A stretch of 64,000 nt of DNA from Microbacterium ureisolvens (GCF_019511645.1 NZ_JAEUAX010000006.1:124001-188000), one strand, 5' to 3'; positions 8,205 to 17,010 are shown, numbered from the stretch's first letter. A program made the numbers and translations. The notes: generated by a model not told the origin, from the sequence alone.

Positions 8205-9383
8205 TCAGTCCGCGAGGGCTAGGAGCGGTGCCAGATCGTCGCGGCTCAGGCGGATCCACGGTCCCGCCGGGTCGACCAAGAGGCCGGTGAGCCCCTCGTC
8301 GGTGCGCAGCGCCTTCGCGAGCTGGGCGGGAGTGATCGGCCCGGCGTTGTCGCCGCGCCCCATGACCGCCACCTCGAGCGGGTGCGAATACACCTCGAGG
8401 AAGCGGCGGCCGTCGGCATCGCGCCCCTCCGCGATCCCCGGCGCGCCGGTGTCGGAGACGCCGACGGCGACCCACAGCGGAACACGCGTGAGCGCCTCGG
8501 CGACCTTGGCGGTGATCTCGCTCGTGCGCTCGGCGGCCAGGAGCGTCTTCACGGTGAGCTGCGGGTCGGCCTGCTCGACGGCGCGCTGCAGCAGCTCCTT
8601 GGGCAGCACTGCGCGCGAGGGCGATGAAGCGGGGTCGATGATGATCCCGTCGTACGAGCTCGCGAACACGTGTCGCAGCACCGTGAGAACGGGCTGACCC
8701 ATCGCCGAGGTCTCGGTGTCGCCGTCGGCCTTGACGCTCGCCTGCAGCGCGGCGCCGCTCGAGTAGACGAGCGCGAACGTGCGGTCTCCCGAGTTCGCGA
8801 TCGCGAGCGGCAGGCCCTTGCCCTCGGCGAGAAGAGCCCGCGCGTCACCCTTGACCCGCAGGAACACGTGCCCCTGCAGCAGCTGTCGCGTGACATCGAG
8901 CAGCGCCTGCGACGCGGGTGCGTCGCCGATCCGCCCGAGTGCGGCGCGCAGCAGCACGTTGTCGCGCAGCCCCGGCACGGTCTCGGCCGGTTCGGGCGCC
9001 GTGCGCATCCACTCGCGGGCGCCCACTCGCGGCTTCGGTCCGGGCGGCACGGCCTCCCCCGCCTGCGGCTCGCGCGGCTCCGCCCGCTGAGACGTCGCCG
9101 GTGACACCCCGAGCCCGCCGAACGACGAGACGGAGATGGACACGGATGCTGCCGCATCCGCCTCCGTCGCATGACCGGGCGCGTCGGGCGCGGGGCCTTC
9201 CTGCGTGGGCTCGGCCGCGGCATCCGTCTCGCGTGCGGGTGCGTCGCCCGCGGACTGCTCGGCCGGCGCGGCCTCGACGGGAGCGCCCACCGTGTCGCCC
9301 GCCACCTCATCGGCCGGTGACGGCTGCGGGGAGGTCGGCGGCTGCTCGGCGGGCTTCTTCGGACGGCGCGAGAACAAGGCCAT
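8205..9383 (-). CDS. SseB-family protein with disordered N terminus
   Basis: A 392-residue protein. The first ~110 residues are low-complexity Ala/Pro/Glu with a basic start (MALFSRRPKKPAEQPP). The rest holds two SseB-like modules: one around LLDVTRQLLQGHVFLRVKGD to DGIIIDPASSPSR (about 165-270) and a second, C-terminal SseB domain containing RRFLEVYSHPLEVAVMGRGD and LTGLLVDPAGPWIRLSRDDL. SseB was first described in enterobacteria as an enhanced serine sensitivity protein, but the actinobacterial paralogues have no firm function. A TAGGCT box six bases before the ATG suggests a leaderless transcript. The neighbouring genes suggest no shared pathway. Confidence 0.85.
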   Translation of the reverse strand: MALFSRRPKKPAEQPPTSPQPSPADEVAGDTVGAPVEAAPAEQSAGDAPARETDAAAEPTQEGPAPDAPGHATEADAAASVSISVSSFGGLGVSPATSQRAEPREPQAGEAVPPGPKPRVGAREWMRTAPEPAETVPGLRDNVLLRAALGRIGDAPASQALLDVTRQLLQGHVFLRVKGDARALLAEGKGLPLAIANSGDRTFALVYSSGAALQASVKADGDTETSAMGQPVLTVLRHVFASSYDGIIIDPASSPSRAVLPKELLQRAVEQADPQLTVKTLLAAERTSEITAKVAEALTRVPLWVAVGVSDTGAPGIAEGRDADGRRFLEVYSHPLEVAVMGRGDNAGPITPAQLAKALRTDEGLTGLLVDPAGPWIRLSRDDLAPLLALAD

Positions 9384-9389
9384 TGTGCG

Positions 9390-9395
9390 AGCCTA
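9390..9395 (-). promoter_or_regulatory. -10 box of leaderless SseB-like gene
   Basis: TAGGCT on the minus strand, preceded by T and ending six bases before ATG 9383. No ribosome-binding site lies between them. Confidence 0.5.
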
Positions 9396-9406
9396 ACCCG
9401 CGGACG

Positions 9407-9823
9407 TCATCCCAGGGCGGCGACTCCGGCGGCGATCACCCCGATCCCGACCGCCAGAAGGGATGCTGCGAGCACGACGACTCCGGTCCACAGGAGCGCG
9501 ATCGCCGGCCCCGGGCGCTCAGGGTCGCGTCCCAGCACCGAGAGGAAGAACCCGCCGGGGATGAGGAGTGCACTCGCGAGCACGCCGACCGATGCCCACT
9601 GCCATGGCACGGGCACGCCCACCGCGGACACCAGCAGCATGCTCACGAGTCCGAGCATGACGAGCACGCCGGCGTGCGCGTGCCCGGCGCGGAAGAAGGT
9701 CTTCTGCAGCCCGTTGAACGGCAGGCCTCGCGTCGTGATGCGCAGCAGGAAGGTGCCGCCCGACATGATGCCGATGACGGTGAGGATCGTCGCGCCGGCG
9801 ACGATCGTGAGGATCGGGTTCAT
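9407..9823 (-). CDS. Small four-helix membrane protein
   Basis: A 138-residue protein with four predicted membrane segments, near residues 5-25, 50-70, 75-95 and 108-135. A conserved-looking polar loop lies between the first two (RITTRGLPFNGLQKTFFRAGHAHAG). The His-Ala-His in the second helix is notable but I do not recognise a catalytic family. GGAGGCC precedes the ATG. It is divergent from a MerR-type regulator, with inverted repeats between them, so it is probably that regulator's target. Function unknown; transport or stress response would be plausible but nothing in the sequence decides it. Confidence 0.8.
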   Translation of the reverse strand: MNPILTIVAGATILTVIGIMSGGTFLLRITTRGLPFNGLQKTFFRAGHAHAGVLVMLGLVSMLLVSAVGVPVPWQWASVGVLASALLIPGGFFLSVLGRDPERPGPAIALLWTGVVVLAASLLAVGIGVIAAGVAALG

Positions 9824-9834
9824 CGTGGCCTCCG

Positions 9835-9877
9835 TTGGATAGTTAGGCTCTCCAATAGTGGATAGCTATAGTATCCA
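9835..9877. promoter_or_regulatory. Putative MerR operator between divergent genes
   Basis: The 81-base divergent gap carries TGGATA at 9859-9864 and TATCCA at 9872-9877 as an inverted repeat with seven bases between. A further TTGGATAG (9835-9842) matches the same half-site. The region is AT-rich compared with its surroundings. Confidence 0.5.
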
Positions 9878-9904
9878 ATGTCAAGACGGAGGAGGGTCTG
9901 TCAC

Positions 9905-10546
9905 ATGAAGATGTCTGAGCTGTCGGAGCGCAGCGGAGTTCCCGTGGCCACCGTGAAGTTCTACATCCGAGAGGGCATGCTGCCGCGAGGCGAGGCGATC
10001 TCTACGACGCGTGCCGAGTACGGCGACGAGCATCTCGCCCGCCTGCGACTCATCGCCGCGCTGGCCGACGTCCGCGGGCTCCCGCTGTCGCGGGTGCGTG
10101 ACATCCTCGAGCTGATCGACGCCCCCTACGACGATCCGATCGCAACGCTCGGGAGCGCGGTGGGCGCCCTCCCCCCGTACGTCGAGTCCGATCGTCAAGA
10201 CTTTCCCCGGGCGCGCGAGGCCATCGAGGCGCTCGGCCTCACCTACGACCCGGATTTCACCGCCGTCGCCCAACTCGACGACGCGTTGCAGGCGCTGGAG
10301 GCGGCGGGATTGGATGCCGCCCCCTCCGTGCTCCGCCGCTACAGCGACGCCATGCTCCGCATCGCCGCCGACGAGCTGGCCCCCATGCCGGGCATGCCTC
10401 GTCCCGAGGCGGTGTCCTACGCCGTGCTCGGCACCGCGCTCTATGAGCCGGTGATGCTGGCCCTCCGCCGGCTGGCGCACCACCACCTGCTCGTGACGGC
10501 AATGGACGAAGGCCGGCTCTCCGAAGAGAAGCCGGCCTCCGTGTAG
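9905..10546 (+). CDS. MerR-family transcriptional regulator
   Basis: A 213-residue regulator that starts at ATG 9905, behind GGAGGAGGG (9888-9896). The N-terminal winged helix is MKMSELSERSGVPVATVKFYIREGMLP, followed by YGDEHLARLRLIAALADVRGLPLSRVRDILELID, the standard MerR DNA-binding and hinge helices. The C-terminal ~130 residues form an all-helical sensor domain with no cysteine cluster, so it does not sense metals in the classical way; a hydrophobic ligand is more likely. It is divergent from a small membrane protein and probably controls both through the shared inverted repeats. A hairpin (10511-10537) overlaps its last codons. Confidence 0.9.
   Translation: MKMSELSERSGVPVATVKFYIREGMLPRGEAISTTRAEYGDEHLARLRLIAALADVRGLPLSRVRDILELIDAPYDDPIATLGSAVGALPPYVESDRQDFPRAREAIEALGLTYDPDFTAVAQLDDALQALEAAGLDAAPSVLRRYSDAMLRIAADELAPMPGMPRPEAVSYAVLGTALYEPVMLALRRLAHHHLLVTAMDEGRLSEEKPASV
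10511..10537. terminator. Hairpin at the MerR gene 3' end
   Basis: GGCCGGCT (10511-10518) pairs with AGCCGGCC (10530-10537). An inner CTC/GAG closes a CGAA tetraloop. It lies inside the final codons, between two convergent genes, and no U-tract follows. Confidence 0.4.
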
Positions 10547-10556
10547 TGAGAGGCTG

Positions 10557-12770
10557 CTACCGTGCGGCCACCGGCGCCGTGGGAGCGGACGTCTCGACGA
10601 CCGTCTGATAGCCGGCGAGCGTGCCCGTGACTGCGACCGTGAGTCGGGCACCCTTGAGCTCCGGCGTCAGCACGAGTCCCGTCTCGGTCGCGTTCGGGAT
10701 GGGCGCGCCATCAGCCGACCACTGGTAAGTGAACTGGGTGCCGTCGGTCCATTGCCGCACGTTGGCTTTGACGGTCTTGCCCACTCGCAGCGGCCCGGTG
10801 ATCTTGGGGCTCGACGACTCGAGCACGGGTAAGACTTCCGCACCGAGTACTGCGTCGATTCCCGTGCGCTGCTCGCCGTTGCCGAGGCGGATCACGGTCG
10901 CCGAATCGCGGTCCGCCGCGTCATCCCACCACTCACTGACGAGCGCGCCGTCGATCTCCGTCGAGAACGACACGCGGTACGAATCGGAGGGAAGTCCGAG
11001 CGATGTCCACCAGCCCTCCGCATCGGTTCGAGCTCCATCGCCCCAGTAGCCCGCGTCGATCGTCACCGAGACATCCTCGAGCGGGTTGCCCAGGGCATCC
11101 GTCACCACTCCGGAGAGTGTCGCGGTGTAAGTCTCGAGCACTGAGCCGTCGTCCAGCGAGAGCACCGCGTCGATTTCCGCGACCGTCTCGGCGGTGCCGA
11201 CCACGATGTCATCCGCCGAGGCGACGTCGGCTGCGTTGTCCCACCACTCCTTGAGCGAAGAACCGTCGCCGTTGTCTGCGGTGAATCCCGCCCGATAGGT
11301 GCCGGCCGGGAGCCCGCGGAGTTCGTACGTGCCGTCGGCGCCGGCTCGGCCGCTGCGCAGCCACTGACCGTCGGTGTCGTAGAGGGCGATCTGGGAATCC
11401 GCCAACGGCGCCCCGTCGCCGTCGCGGAGAGCACCCGTGATCGACGATCCCGCGGCCAGCTGCGCGCTCACGTCGCTCGCGATCTCGCCCGCCGACAGGG
11501 GCAGCACGGTGGCCGCCGACTCGCTCGTGGCGTCGTCCCACCACTCGCCGACGACGTTGGAGGAGGCGTTCTGCGTCGCGAACTCCACGCGGTAGTCGCC
11601 CGGGGCGAGGCCAGCGAGAGTGTATGCGCCGTCAGACGAGGTGCTCGCGCCACTGGCGTAGATCGGGCCACCGGTGCTCACCGGACGCGCCCACACCTCC
11701 ACGCCGGCAACGGGTTCTCCGGCCTGATCCGTGACCACACCCGTGACGGTGGCGCCGATGGTGAGCTCCGCGTCCGCCGTGGCCGTGGCCCCAGCGCCGA
11801 TGCTCACCGTCGTGGCCGTGTCGGCATAGGCAGCGTCGTCGAACCACTCGCTGAGGAGCGATCCCGAGGACGAGAACGCGACCTTGAATTCGCCCGCCGG
11901 CAGGCCGCCGACACGGTACGCACCGGTCTCGTCGGTCATAGCAGAACCGGCCCATTCGCCGGCACCCGACGTCTGCGCGTGGTACACCGAGACGATGACG
12001 CCCGAGGCGGGAGTCCCGTTGCTGTCGGTGACAGTTCCTGCGACGGCTCCCGCAAGCGAGAGCACGGCATCGTAACCGGAGACCTCGGCCCCAGCGGCGA
12101 CCGAAACCGACGTCGCCTGTGCGCGCGAAGCGGCGTTCTCCCACCACTCCCCCGCGAAGGCGGTGCTCAAAAGGGCCGGAGCGAACTCCAGCAGGTAGGA
12201 GCCCGTCCGAAGACCCGCAAGCCGGTAGACGCCAGCCGCGTTGGTGAAGCCACTGCTCGCCCACCTGCCCATCTCGTCGATCGCCCGGACCGACACCCCC
12301 GCGATCGGTGCGCCGGCTTCGTCGGTCACCGCGCCGGAGATGGCCGCACCCACTCCGAGCACCGCATCCACGTCAGTGACGGCCGCACCGGACGCGACGG
12401 AGACCGTCTTCGCCGAGAAGATGTCGCCGGCGTCTTCCCAGAACTCCGCGATCAGGTCGGAGGTGTCGGAGAAGGGGCGGAACTCGATCCGGTAGTCCGC
12501 GTCCGGCAGACCCGACAGCGTATACGAACCATTCGCATCCGTCGCGACGGAGGTGTGCCAGGCCCAGTAGCCCCACGCCGACTGGTACCGATGAGCGATG
12601 ACGGAGACGCCGCCGGCGCCCCCGCCGTCCGCTGAGGTCACGACGCCGGAGATGGCCCCCGTGTCAACGGCCCGTGCCGGGGATGCGCCGAGCACCCCCG
12701 CGATCACCACCAGAAGAGCCAGCACCATACCGAGAAAACGAGAACCAGAACGGTCCCAGACTGCAGTCAT
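10557..12770 (-). CDS. Secreted protein with six carboxypeptidase-regulatory-like repeats
   Basis: A 737-residue exported protein. A start at ATG 12770 (MTAVWDRSGSRF) places a clear signal peptide (LGMVLALLVVIAGVLGASPARA) at the N terminus. Six ~105-residue repeats follow, each a Cna-B/carboxypeptidase-regulatory-like beta-sandwich with a core like GVVTDQAGEPVAGV, then GAYTLAGLAPGDYRVEF and a diagnostic EWWDDA or close variant (EFWEDA, EWWENA, EWFDDA, EWWDNA). The last ~85 residues form an Ig-like domain (ITGPLRVGKTVKANVRQW then FTYQWSADGAPI). No LPxTG motif or C-terminal anchor is present, so it is probably released or held non-covalently. A binding or adhesion role is likely. Longer starts upstream lack signal character. 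Confidence 0.85.
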   Translation of the reverse strand: MTAVWDRSGSRFLGMVLALLVVIAGVLGASPARAVDTGAISGVVTSADGGGAGGVSVIAHRYQSAWGYWAWHTSVATDANGSYTLSGLPDADYRIEFRPFSDTSDLIAEFWEDAGDIFSAKTVSVASGAAVTDVDAVLGVGAAISGAVTDEAGAPIAGVSVRAIDEMGRWASSGFTNAAGVYRLAGLRTGSYLLEFAPALLSTAFAGEWWENAASRAQATSVSVAAGAEVSGYDAVLSLAGAVAGTVTDSNGTPASGVIVSVYHAQTSGAGEWAGSAMTDETGAYRVGGLPAGEFKVAFSSSGSLLSEWFDDAAYADTATTVSIGAGATATADAELTIGATVTGVVTDQAGEPVAGVEVWARPVSTGGPIYASGASTSSDGAYTLAGLAPGDYRVEFATQNASSNVVGEWWDDATSESAATVLPLSAGEIASDVSAQLAAGSSITGALRDGDGAPLADSQIALYDTDGQWLRSGRAGADGTYELRGLPAGTYRAGFTADNGDGSSLKEWWDNAADVASADDIVVGTAETVAEIDAVLSLDDGSVLETYTATLSGVVTDALGNPLEDVSVTIDAGYWGDGARTDAEGWWTSLGLPSDSYRVSFSTEIDGALVSEWWDDAADRDSATVIRLGNGEQRTGIDAVLGAEVLPVLESSSPKITGPLRVGKTVKANVRQWTDGTQFTYQWSADGAPIPNATETGLVLTPELKGARLTVAVTGTLAGYQTVVETSAPTAPVAAR

Positions 12771-12867
12771 CGACACCCCATCGCGATCGCACAGGGCGCG
12801 GCGGATGCCGCGCGCGATCATCCTGGCAGACTCGACAGGCACCGGAACCTGGGCTGTGGATAACGCG

Positions 12868-15330
12868 TCAGAGCTTCGTGATCGGGGCGATCTTGATCAG
12901 CAGCTTCTTCGGGCCCGCCGAGTCGAAGCGGACGTGGGCGACGCGCTTGGCGCCCTCGCCGGTGACGGCGTCCACGCGGCCCTCACCGAAGTCGTCGTGA
13001 CGGATGCGGTCGCCGGGCGCCAGCTCGAGGTCGCCGTTGTCGCGCACCTTCGCGGGGATCTTGTTCGCGAAGCGCTCGAGGTTGCCCGACTGCTCGCGGC
13101 GCGCGAGCGGGACCAGGTCGTCGCCGTAACGACGCCCACCGCCGGAACCCCCGAATCCGGATCCCGACCCGGATCCTCGGCGCGCGTTCAGCGCCCGCGA
13201 CTGCGTGCCGCCGCGCGAGTTCACGTCGCCCGGTGACTGGCGCCAGTGCAGCAGCTCGCCCGGGATCTCCTGCAGGAACCGGCTGGGCATCGCCACGGTC
13301 ACCTCGCCGAATTGCGCACGGGTCATGGCCAGTGACAGATACAGGCGCTTCCTCGCCCGCGTGATGCCCACGTAGAACAGCCGCCGCTCCTCCTGGGGAC
13401 CGCCTGGCTCCCCCGCCGAGATGCGATGCGGAATGAGGTCCTCTTCGACACCCGTGACGAACACGGCGTCGTACTCGAGGCCCTTCGCCGTGTGCAGGGT
13501 CATGAGCGACACCGAACCGGAGGCGTCCTCGAGGTCGTCGGCGTCCGAGACCAGGGCGACCTCGGTGAGGAAGTCCAGCAGCGTGCCCTCGGGGTTGTTG
13601 CGCGCGAACTCGCGCGCCACGGCGACCATCTCGTCGAGGTTCTCGATGCGCGCTTCGTCCTGCGCGTCCTTGCTGGCACGCAGCGCGTCGTAGTAGCCGC
13701 TCTTGTTCAGCAGCAGCGTGAGGCCCTCGGCGACCGCGGTGGGAGGAGCGAGTTCGCCCGACGACGGGAGCATGATCTCGGATGCCTCGGCCAGCACCGC
13801 GTCCAGATGCGCGATCGCCGCCTGGATCTTGGGCCCGACGCCCAGCGCCGACGAGTTCGCGAGCGCGTCGCGGAACGTGATCTGCTGGTCTGCCGCGTAC
13901 CGCGAGATCGTCTCGATCGTCACGTCGCCGATGCCGCGCCGCGGCCGGTTGATGATGCGGCGCATCGCCATCTCGTCGGCCGGGTTCGCCACCGCGACGA
14001 GGTACGCAAGGGCGTCCTTGATCTCGGCGCGCTCGTAGAACTTCGTGCCGCCCATGATCTTGTAGGGCAGTGCCGAGCGGATGAAGATCTCTTCCAGCGC
14101 ACGCGACTGGGAGTTGGTGCGATAGAACACGGCCATCTGCGAGTAGTCCACGCCGCCGCGGCGCAGCGCCTCGATCTCGTCGGCGACGAACTGGGCCTCG
14201 TCGTGCTGCGAGTAGCCGGTGAAGCCGATGATCTGCTCGCCGGCGCCGACGTCGGTCCAGAGCTTCTTGTCTTTGCGGTCGAAGTTGTGGCTGATGACGG
14301 CGTTGGCGGCCGACAGGATGTTCTGCGTCGACCGGTAGTTCTGCTCGAGCAGCACGACCTTGGCGCCCGGGTAGTCCTTCTCGAACTCGCTGATGTTGCG
14401 GATGTCGGCGCCGCGGAACGCGTAGATCGACTGGTCCGAGTCGCCGACGACGGTGAGCGACGCGCCCTCTTCCGCGGCGGGCTCGGGCTCGAAGATCATC
14501 ATGCCGCCCGACGCGGCCAGCGGCGCAGCATCCGATCCCGGCGGCCTGGTCAGTTCGTGGATCAGCGCGTACTGCGCGTGGTTGGTGTCCTGGTATTCGT
14601 CGACCAGCACGTGCCGGAAGCGCCGCCGGTACACATCGGCCACCTGTGGGAACGCGCGGAACAGGAACACCGTCTGCGCGATGAGGTCGTCGAAGTCGAA
14701 CGCGTTCGCCTTCTGCAGCTCGCGTTGGTAGGCACCGAACAGCTCGACGAAGACGCGTTCGGCAGGGTCGCTCATGTTGGCCGAGCGGGCGTAGGACTCA
14801 GCATCCGCCAGCTCGTTCTTCAGACGCGAGATCTTCGACTGCGTCGCCGCCGGCGTGAGCCCGAACGCGTCGGCCTCGTGCTCTTTGACGAGGCGCTTGA
14901 TGAGCGCCCGCGAGTCGCCCGAGTCGTAGATCGTGAACGACTTCGTGAAGCCGAAATGCTCGGCCTCGCGCCGCAGGATGCGCACGCACGCGGAGTGGAA
15001 GGTCGAGATCCACATGCCGCGCGACGAGTCGCCCACGAGATGCTCGACGCGCTCGCGCATCTCGCCCGCGGCCTTGTTGGTGAAGGTGATCGCGAGGATC
15101 TGGCTCGGCCATGCCTCGCGACCCCGCAGCAGCGACGCGATGCGTCGCGTCAGCACGCTGGTCTTGCCGGAGCCCGCGCCGGCCACGATGAGCAGAGCCT
15201 GCCCGCGGTACGTCACGGCCTCCCGCTGCTGCGGGTTGAGCCCTTCGAGCAGGTCGTCGTCGGGGCGTGCGCCGGGGGCCTGCGGGCCGATGTCTCTGCC
15301 GACGATGATGGGGGTGCTGGCGTCCGTCAT
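12868..15330 (-). CDS. pcrA: UvrD/PcrA-type ATP-dependent DNA helicase
   Basis: An 820-residue superfamily 1 3'-5' helicase with motifs in order: Walker A AGAGSGKT, Ia LAITFTNKAAGEMR, II VDEYQDTNHAQY, III GDSDQSIYAFRGAD, IV LEQNYRST, V LMTLHTAKGLEYDAVF and VI VGITRARKRLYLS. The C-terminal tail is a basic Gly-rich linker ending in a Tudor-like segment (GDRIRHDDFGEGRVDAVTGEG), as in Gram-positive PcrA. It acts in repair and in clearing proteins from DNA. The length matches the family (about 730-820). A TAGACT box nine bases before the ATG and the lack of a ribosome-binding site suggest a near-leaderless transcript. Confidence 0.97.
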   Translation of the reverse strand: MTDASTPIIVGRDIGPQAPGARPDDDLLEGLNPQQREAVTYRGQALLIVAGAGSGKTSVLTRRIASLLRGREAWPSQILAITFTNKAAGEMRERVEHLVGDSSRGMWISTFHSACVRILRREAEHFGFTKSFTIYDSGDSRALIKRLVKEHEADAFGLTPAATQSKISRLKNELADAESYARSANMSDPAERVFVELFGAYQRELQKANAFDFDDLIAQTVFLFRAFPQVADVYRRRFRHVLVDEYQDTNHAQYALIHELTRPPGSDAAPLAASGGMMIFEPEPAAEEGASLTVVGDSDQSIYAFRGADIRNISEFEKDYPGAKVVLLEQNYRSTQNILSAANAVISHNFDRKDKKLWTDVGAGEQIIGFTGYSQHDEAQFVADEIEALRRGGVDYSQMAVFYRTNSQSRALEEIFIRSALPYKIMGGTKFYERAEIKDALAYLVAVANPADEMAMRRIINRPRRGIGDVTIETISRYAADQQITFRDALANSSALGVGPKIQAAIAHLDAVLAEASEIMLPSSGELAPPTAVAEGLTLLLNKSGYYDALRASKDAQDEARIENLDEMVAVAREFARNNPEGTLLDFLTEVALVSDADDLEDASGSVSLMTLHTAKGLEYDAVFVTGVEEDLIPHRISAGEPGGPQEERRLFYVGITRARKRLYLSLAMTRAQFGEVTVAMPSRFLQEIPGELLHWRQSPGDVNSRGGTQSRALNARRGSGSGSGFGGSGGGRRYGDDLVPLARREQSGNLERFANKIPAKVRDNGDLELAPGDRIRHDDFGEGRVDAVTGEGAKRVAHVRFDSAGPKKLLIKIAPITKL

Positions 15331-15339
15331 TGCCCGTCA

Positions 15340-15345
15340 AGTCTA
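15340..15345 (-). promoter_or_regulatory. -10 box of pcrA
   Basis: TAGACT on the minus strand, nine bases before ATG 15330, with no ribosome-binding site between. Confidence 0.45.
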
Positions 15346-15385
15346 GGCGCGCGCGCCGACACCCACGCCGTCGACGTCATGCCGC

Positions 15386-16267
15386 TCACGGGAGATCGGA
15401 TGCGGCGTCCTCCAGTCGCCGCAGCGCTTTGGGAACGTCGGCCAGGTGCTCCTCGGCGGCCTTCTGCGCGAGGTCGGCGATCGTGTCGTAGACGTCCGCA
15501 CGTTCGCCCGCCCGTCCGGCGAGGGCGCCCTCGTGCCGCGCGCGATACGCGAGGAGCATGCCGTCGCGGTGATCCCCGAGGGCGTCGTGCAGATCGTCGC
15601 CGGCTTCGGCGAGCGCCTCGACCTTCTTGGTCCACAGTCCGGGAGCCGCTTCGGCGACCGCCTCCGCGACGTACTTCGCGCGGCGCGCAGCCTTGCGCAG
15701 GTCGTGGTAGCGCTCGTCCGACTCGTCGAGATGACGTCCGACCCTGAGCACGCGCTTCGTCTGCGACTGCAGCACGTCGGACAGCACGGGCGCCGCGTCC
15801 CGCTCGGGCTCGGCCACGACGAGGGCGTCGACGAACTCCCGGAGACGTTGATTCCTCTCCTGCGCCCGCGTCCTGTTCGCGAGCTCGACCAACCGCGCAT
15901 GCGCTGCGACGTACGCCTCGCGCTCGCTGTCGATGAGCCGGCGCACCACCTCGGCATCCTCGATGCCGGCCTCGCGCATGGTCTCCTCGGCGACGGCCGC
16001 GCGCACCTCGATGTCGCGCACCACGCCGAGCTCGCTCCCCCACTGGGAGAACGCGACCCGCAGACGCTGCGCCGAGCGCGTGTCGAGCGAATCCTGGAAC
16101 CCGGCCAGCACGCTGCGCAGCCGCCGCACCCGCACACGGTGCTGATGCACGCCGTCAGGCTCGTCGGAGAGCGCCGCCGCCGCGGTGGCCTCGACCTCCT
16201 CCGCCGCCCGATGCACGATCTGGTCGAGCACCGCCCCGATCGTGAGGTCCTTCTCTGCACTGCTCAC
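15386..16267 (-). CDS. CHAD domain protein
   Basis: A 293-residue all-helical CHAD protein, a family that binds inorganic polyphosphate through conserved basic residues. The signature is visible as VHQHRVRVRRLRSVLAGFQD (His-x-x-Arg-x-x-x-Arg-Arg-x-Arg) near residues 40-60 and as YHDLRKAARRAKYVAEAV in the second half-repeat. The start is set at GTG 16267 because a TAGGCT box lies seven bases upstream, the arrangement of other leaderless genes here; the longer extension runs into a terminator hairpin. No CYTH domain is fused. Polyphosphate granule association is the family expectation, not something shown here. Confidence 0.9.
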   Translation of the reverse strand: MSSAEKDLTIGAVLDQIVHRAAEEVEATAAAALSDEPDGVHQHRVRVRRLRSVLAGFQDSLDTRSAQRLRVAFSQWGSELGVVRDIEVRAAVAEETMREAGIEDAEVVRRLIDSEREAYVAAHARLVELANRTRAQERNQRLREFVDALVVAEPERDAAPVLSDVLQSQTKRVLRVGRHLDESDERYHDLRKAARRAKYVAEAVAEAAPGLWTKKVEALAEAGDDLHDALGDHRDGMLLAYRARHEGALAGRAGERADVYDTIADLAQKAAEEHLADVPKALRRLEDAASDLP

Positions 16268-16274
16268 GGTGCCG

Positions 16275-16280
16275 AGCCTA
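16275..16280 (-). promoter_or_regulatory. -10 box deciding the GTG start of the CHAD gene
   Basis: TAGGCT on the minus strand, seven bases before GTG 16267. This position rules against the longer upstream starts. Confidence 0.5.
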
Positions 16281-16315
16281 AGCCGACCTCTCATCGGCGG
16301 GCGTCCAGGAACGCC

Positions 16316-16349
16316 GTCGCGCCGTGTGCCCGAAGGCACACGGCGCGAC
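16316..16349 (-). terminator. Strong hairpin terminator after lipoprotein gene
   Basis: A perfect 15-bp stem (16316-16330 with 16335-16349) closed by a CGAA tetraloop, 42 bases past the stop of the lipoprotein gene. No U-tract follows, as is common in actinobacteria. Confidence 0.7.
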
Positions 16350-16362
16350 GCCGGCACTCGGG

Positions 16363-16385
16363 CACCGGCCGCAGGGCGGCCGGTG
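16363..16385 (-). terminator. First of two tandem hairpins after lipoprotein gene
   Basis: CACCGGCCG (16363-16371) pairs with CGGCCGGTG (16377-16385) around a five-base loop, directly after the lipoprotein stop and before the stronger hairpin at 16316-16349. Confidence 0.5.
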
Positions 16386-16391
16386 CGAGGT

Positions 16392-16910
16392 TCACTCGGC
16401 GGTGAGGCTGCTGCAGCCCTCGTCGCCCGAGCCGACGCAGAGCACCAGCGTCGACGCGTCGACGAGGTCCTCGGGCACCTGGAAGCTCCACACGAAGGTG
16501 TAGGACTTCTCCGGCGTCATCGGCACCTCGACAGCGCGCTGGGAGACCGCGTCGGCCGAGAACGACTCGTCGGCGGTCGAACGCAGGACCGGCGCGACGT
16601 CGACATCCGACTGACCCTCGTCGGTCACCCACTGGGCGACGTTGACGGTCACCCACTGGTTGCCCTCCGCAGGCTCCTCGAGTGCGGCGGCAGCGCTCTC
16701 GTCGGGGACGATGGCGCTCCACACCTCGAGTTCGTTGCCGTCGGCGCCGACGCGCTCACCGGCGGCCGCGGGGTCGGAGACCGAGGACTCGACGACCGAG
16801 TCGGCGGCCGACGTGGACGTCGGCTCGGACTCGGCGGTCGACGCGCAGCCGGCGAGGAGAAGGCCGGCAACGGCGGCGATGGACAGGAGTGCTGTGCTTC
16901 GTGAGCGCAT
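16392..16910 (-). CDS. Small secreted lipoprotein of unknown function
   Basis: A 172-residue lipoprotein: signal peptide MRSRSTALLSIAAVAGLLLAGC with lipobox LLAGC (Cys22). A Ser/Thr/Ala/Glu linker (25-55) precedes one beta-rich domain (about 60-170). LEVWSAIVPDESAAAAL and NQWVTVNVAQWV followed by KSYTFVWSFQVPEDL resemble DUF4352-like Ig-fold domains found in Gram-positive lipoproteins, but the match is by eye. Two cysteines near the C terminus (LCVGSGDEGCSS) could form a disulfide outside the membrane. It is monocistronic, followed by two strong hairpins. Function unknown. Confidence 0.82.
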   Translation of the reverse strand: MRSRSTALLSIAAVAGLLLAGCASTAESEPTSTSAADSVVESSVSDPAAAGERVGADGNELEVWSAIVPDESAAAALEEPAEGNQWVTVNVAQWVTDEGQSDVDVAPVLRSTADESFSADAVSQRAVEVPMTPEKSYTFVWSFQVPEDLVDASTLVLCVGSGDEGCSSLTAE

Positions 16911-16994
16911 GGCGAATACCTCTTCGAATCGTTTCGGGGGTGCCTCTACGCTACTCCTCCGAACCGTGTGGTCTTACCACTGCTGCCGCACACC

Positions 16995-17010
16995 CCCTCC
17001 GTCAGGAGGG
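16995..17010 (-). terminator. Weak hairpin overlapping a stop codon
   Basis: CCCTCC (16995-17000) and GGAGGG (17005-17010) flank GTCA, which contains the stop of the 17002-20034 gene. The six-bp stem is a possible but unproven terminator. Confidence 0.3.

Noticed and set aside
13426..15747. 773-codon plus-strand frame opposite pcrA
   Set aside because: pcrA on the minus strand has all helicase motifs; this frame is its antisense shadow.
16921..16945. TTCGAATC resembling a tRNA T-loop
   Set aside because: No acceptor stem, anticodon arm or CCA-compatible end can be drawn around it; no tRNA was found elsewhere either.
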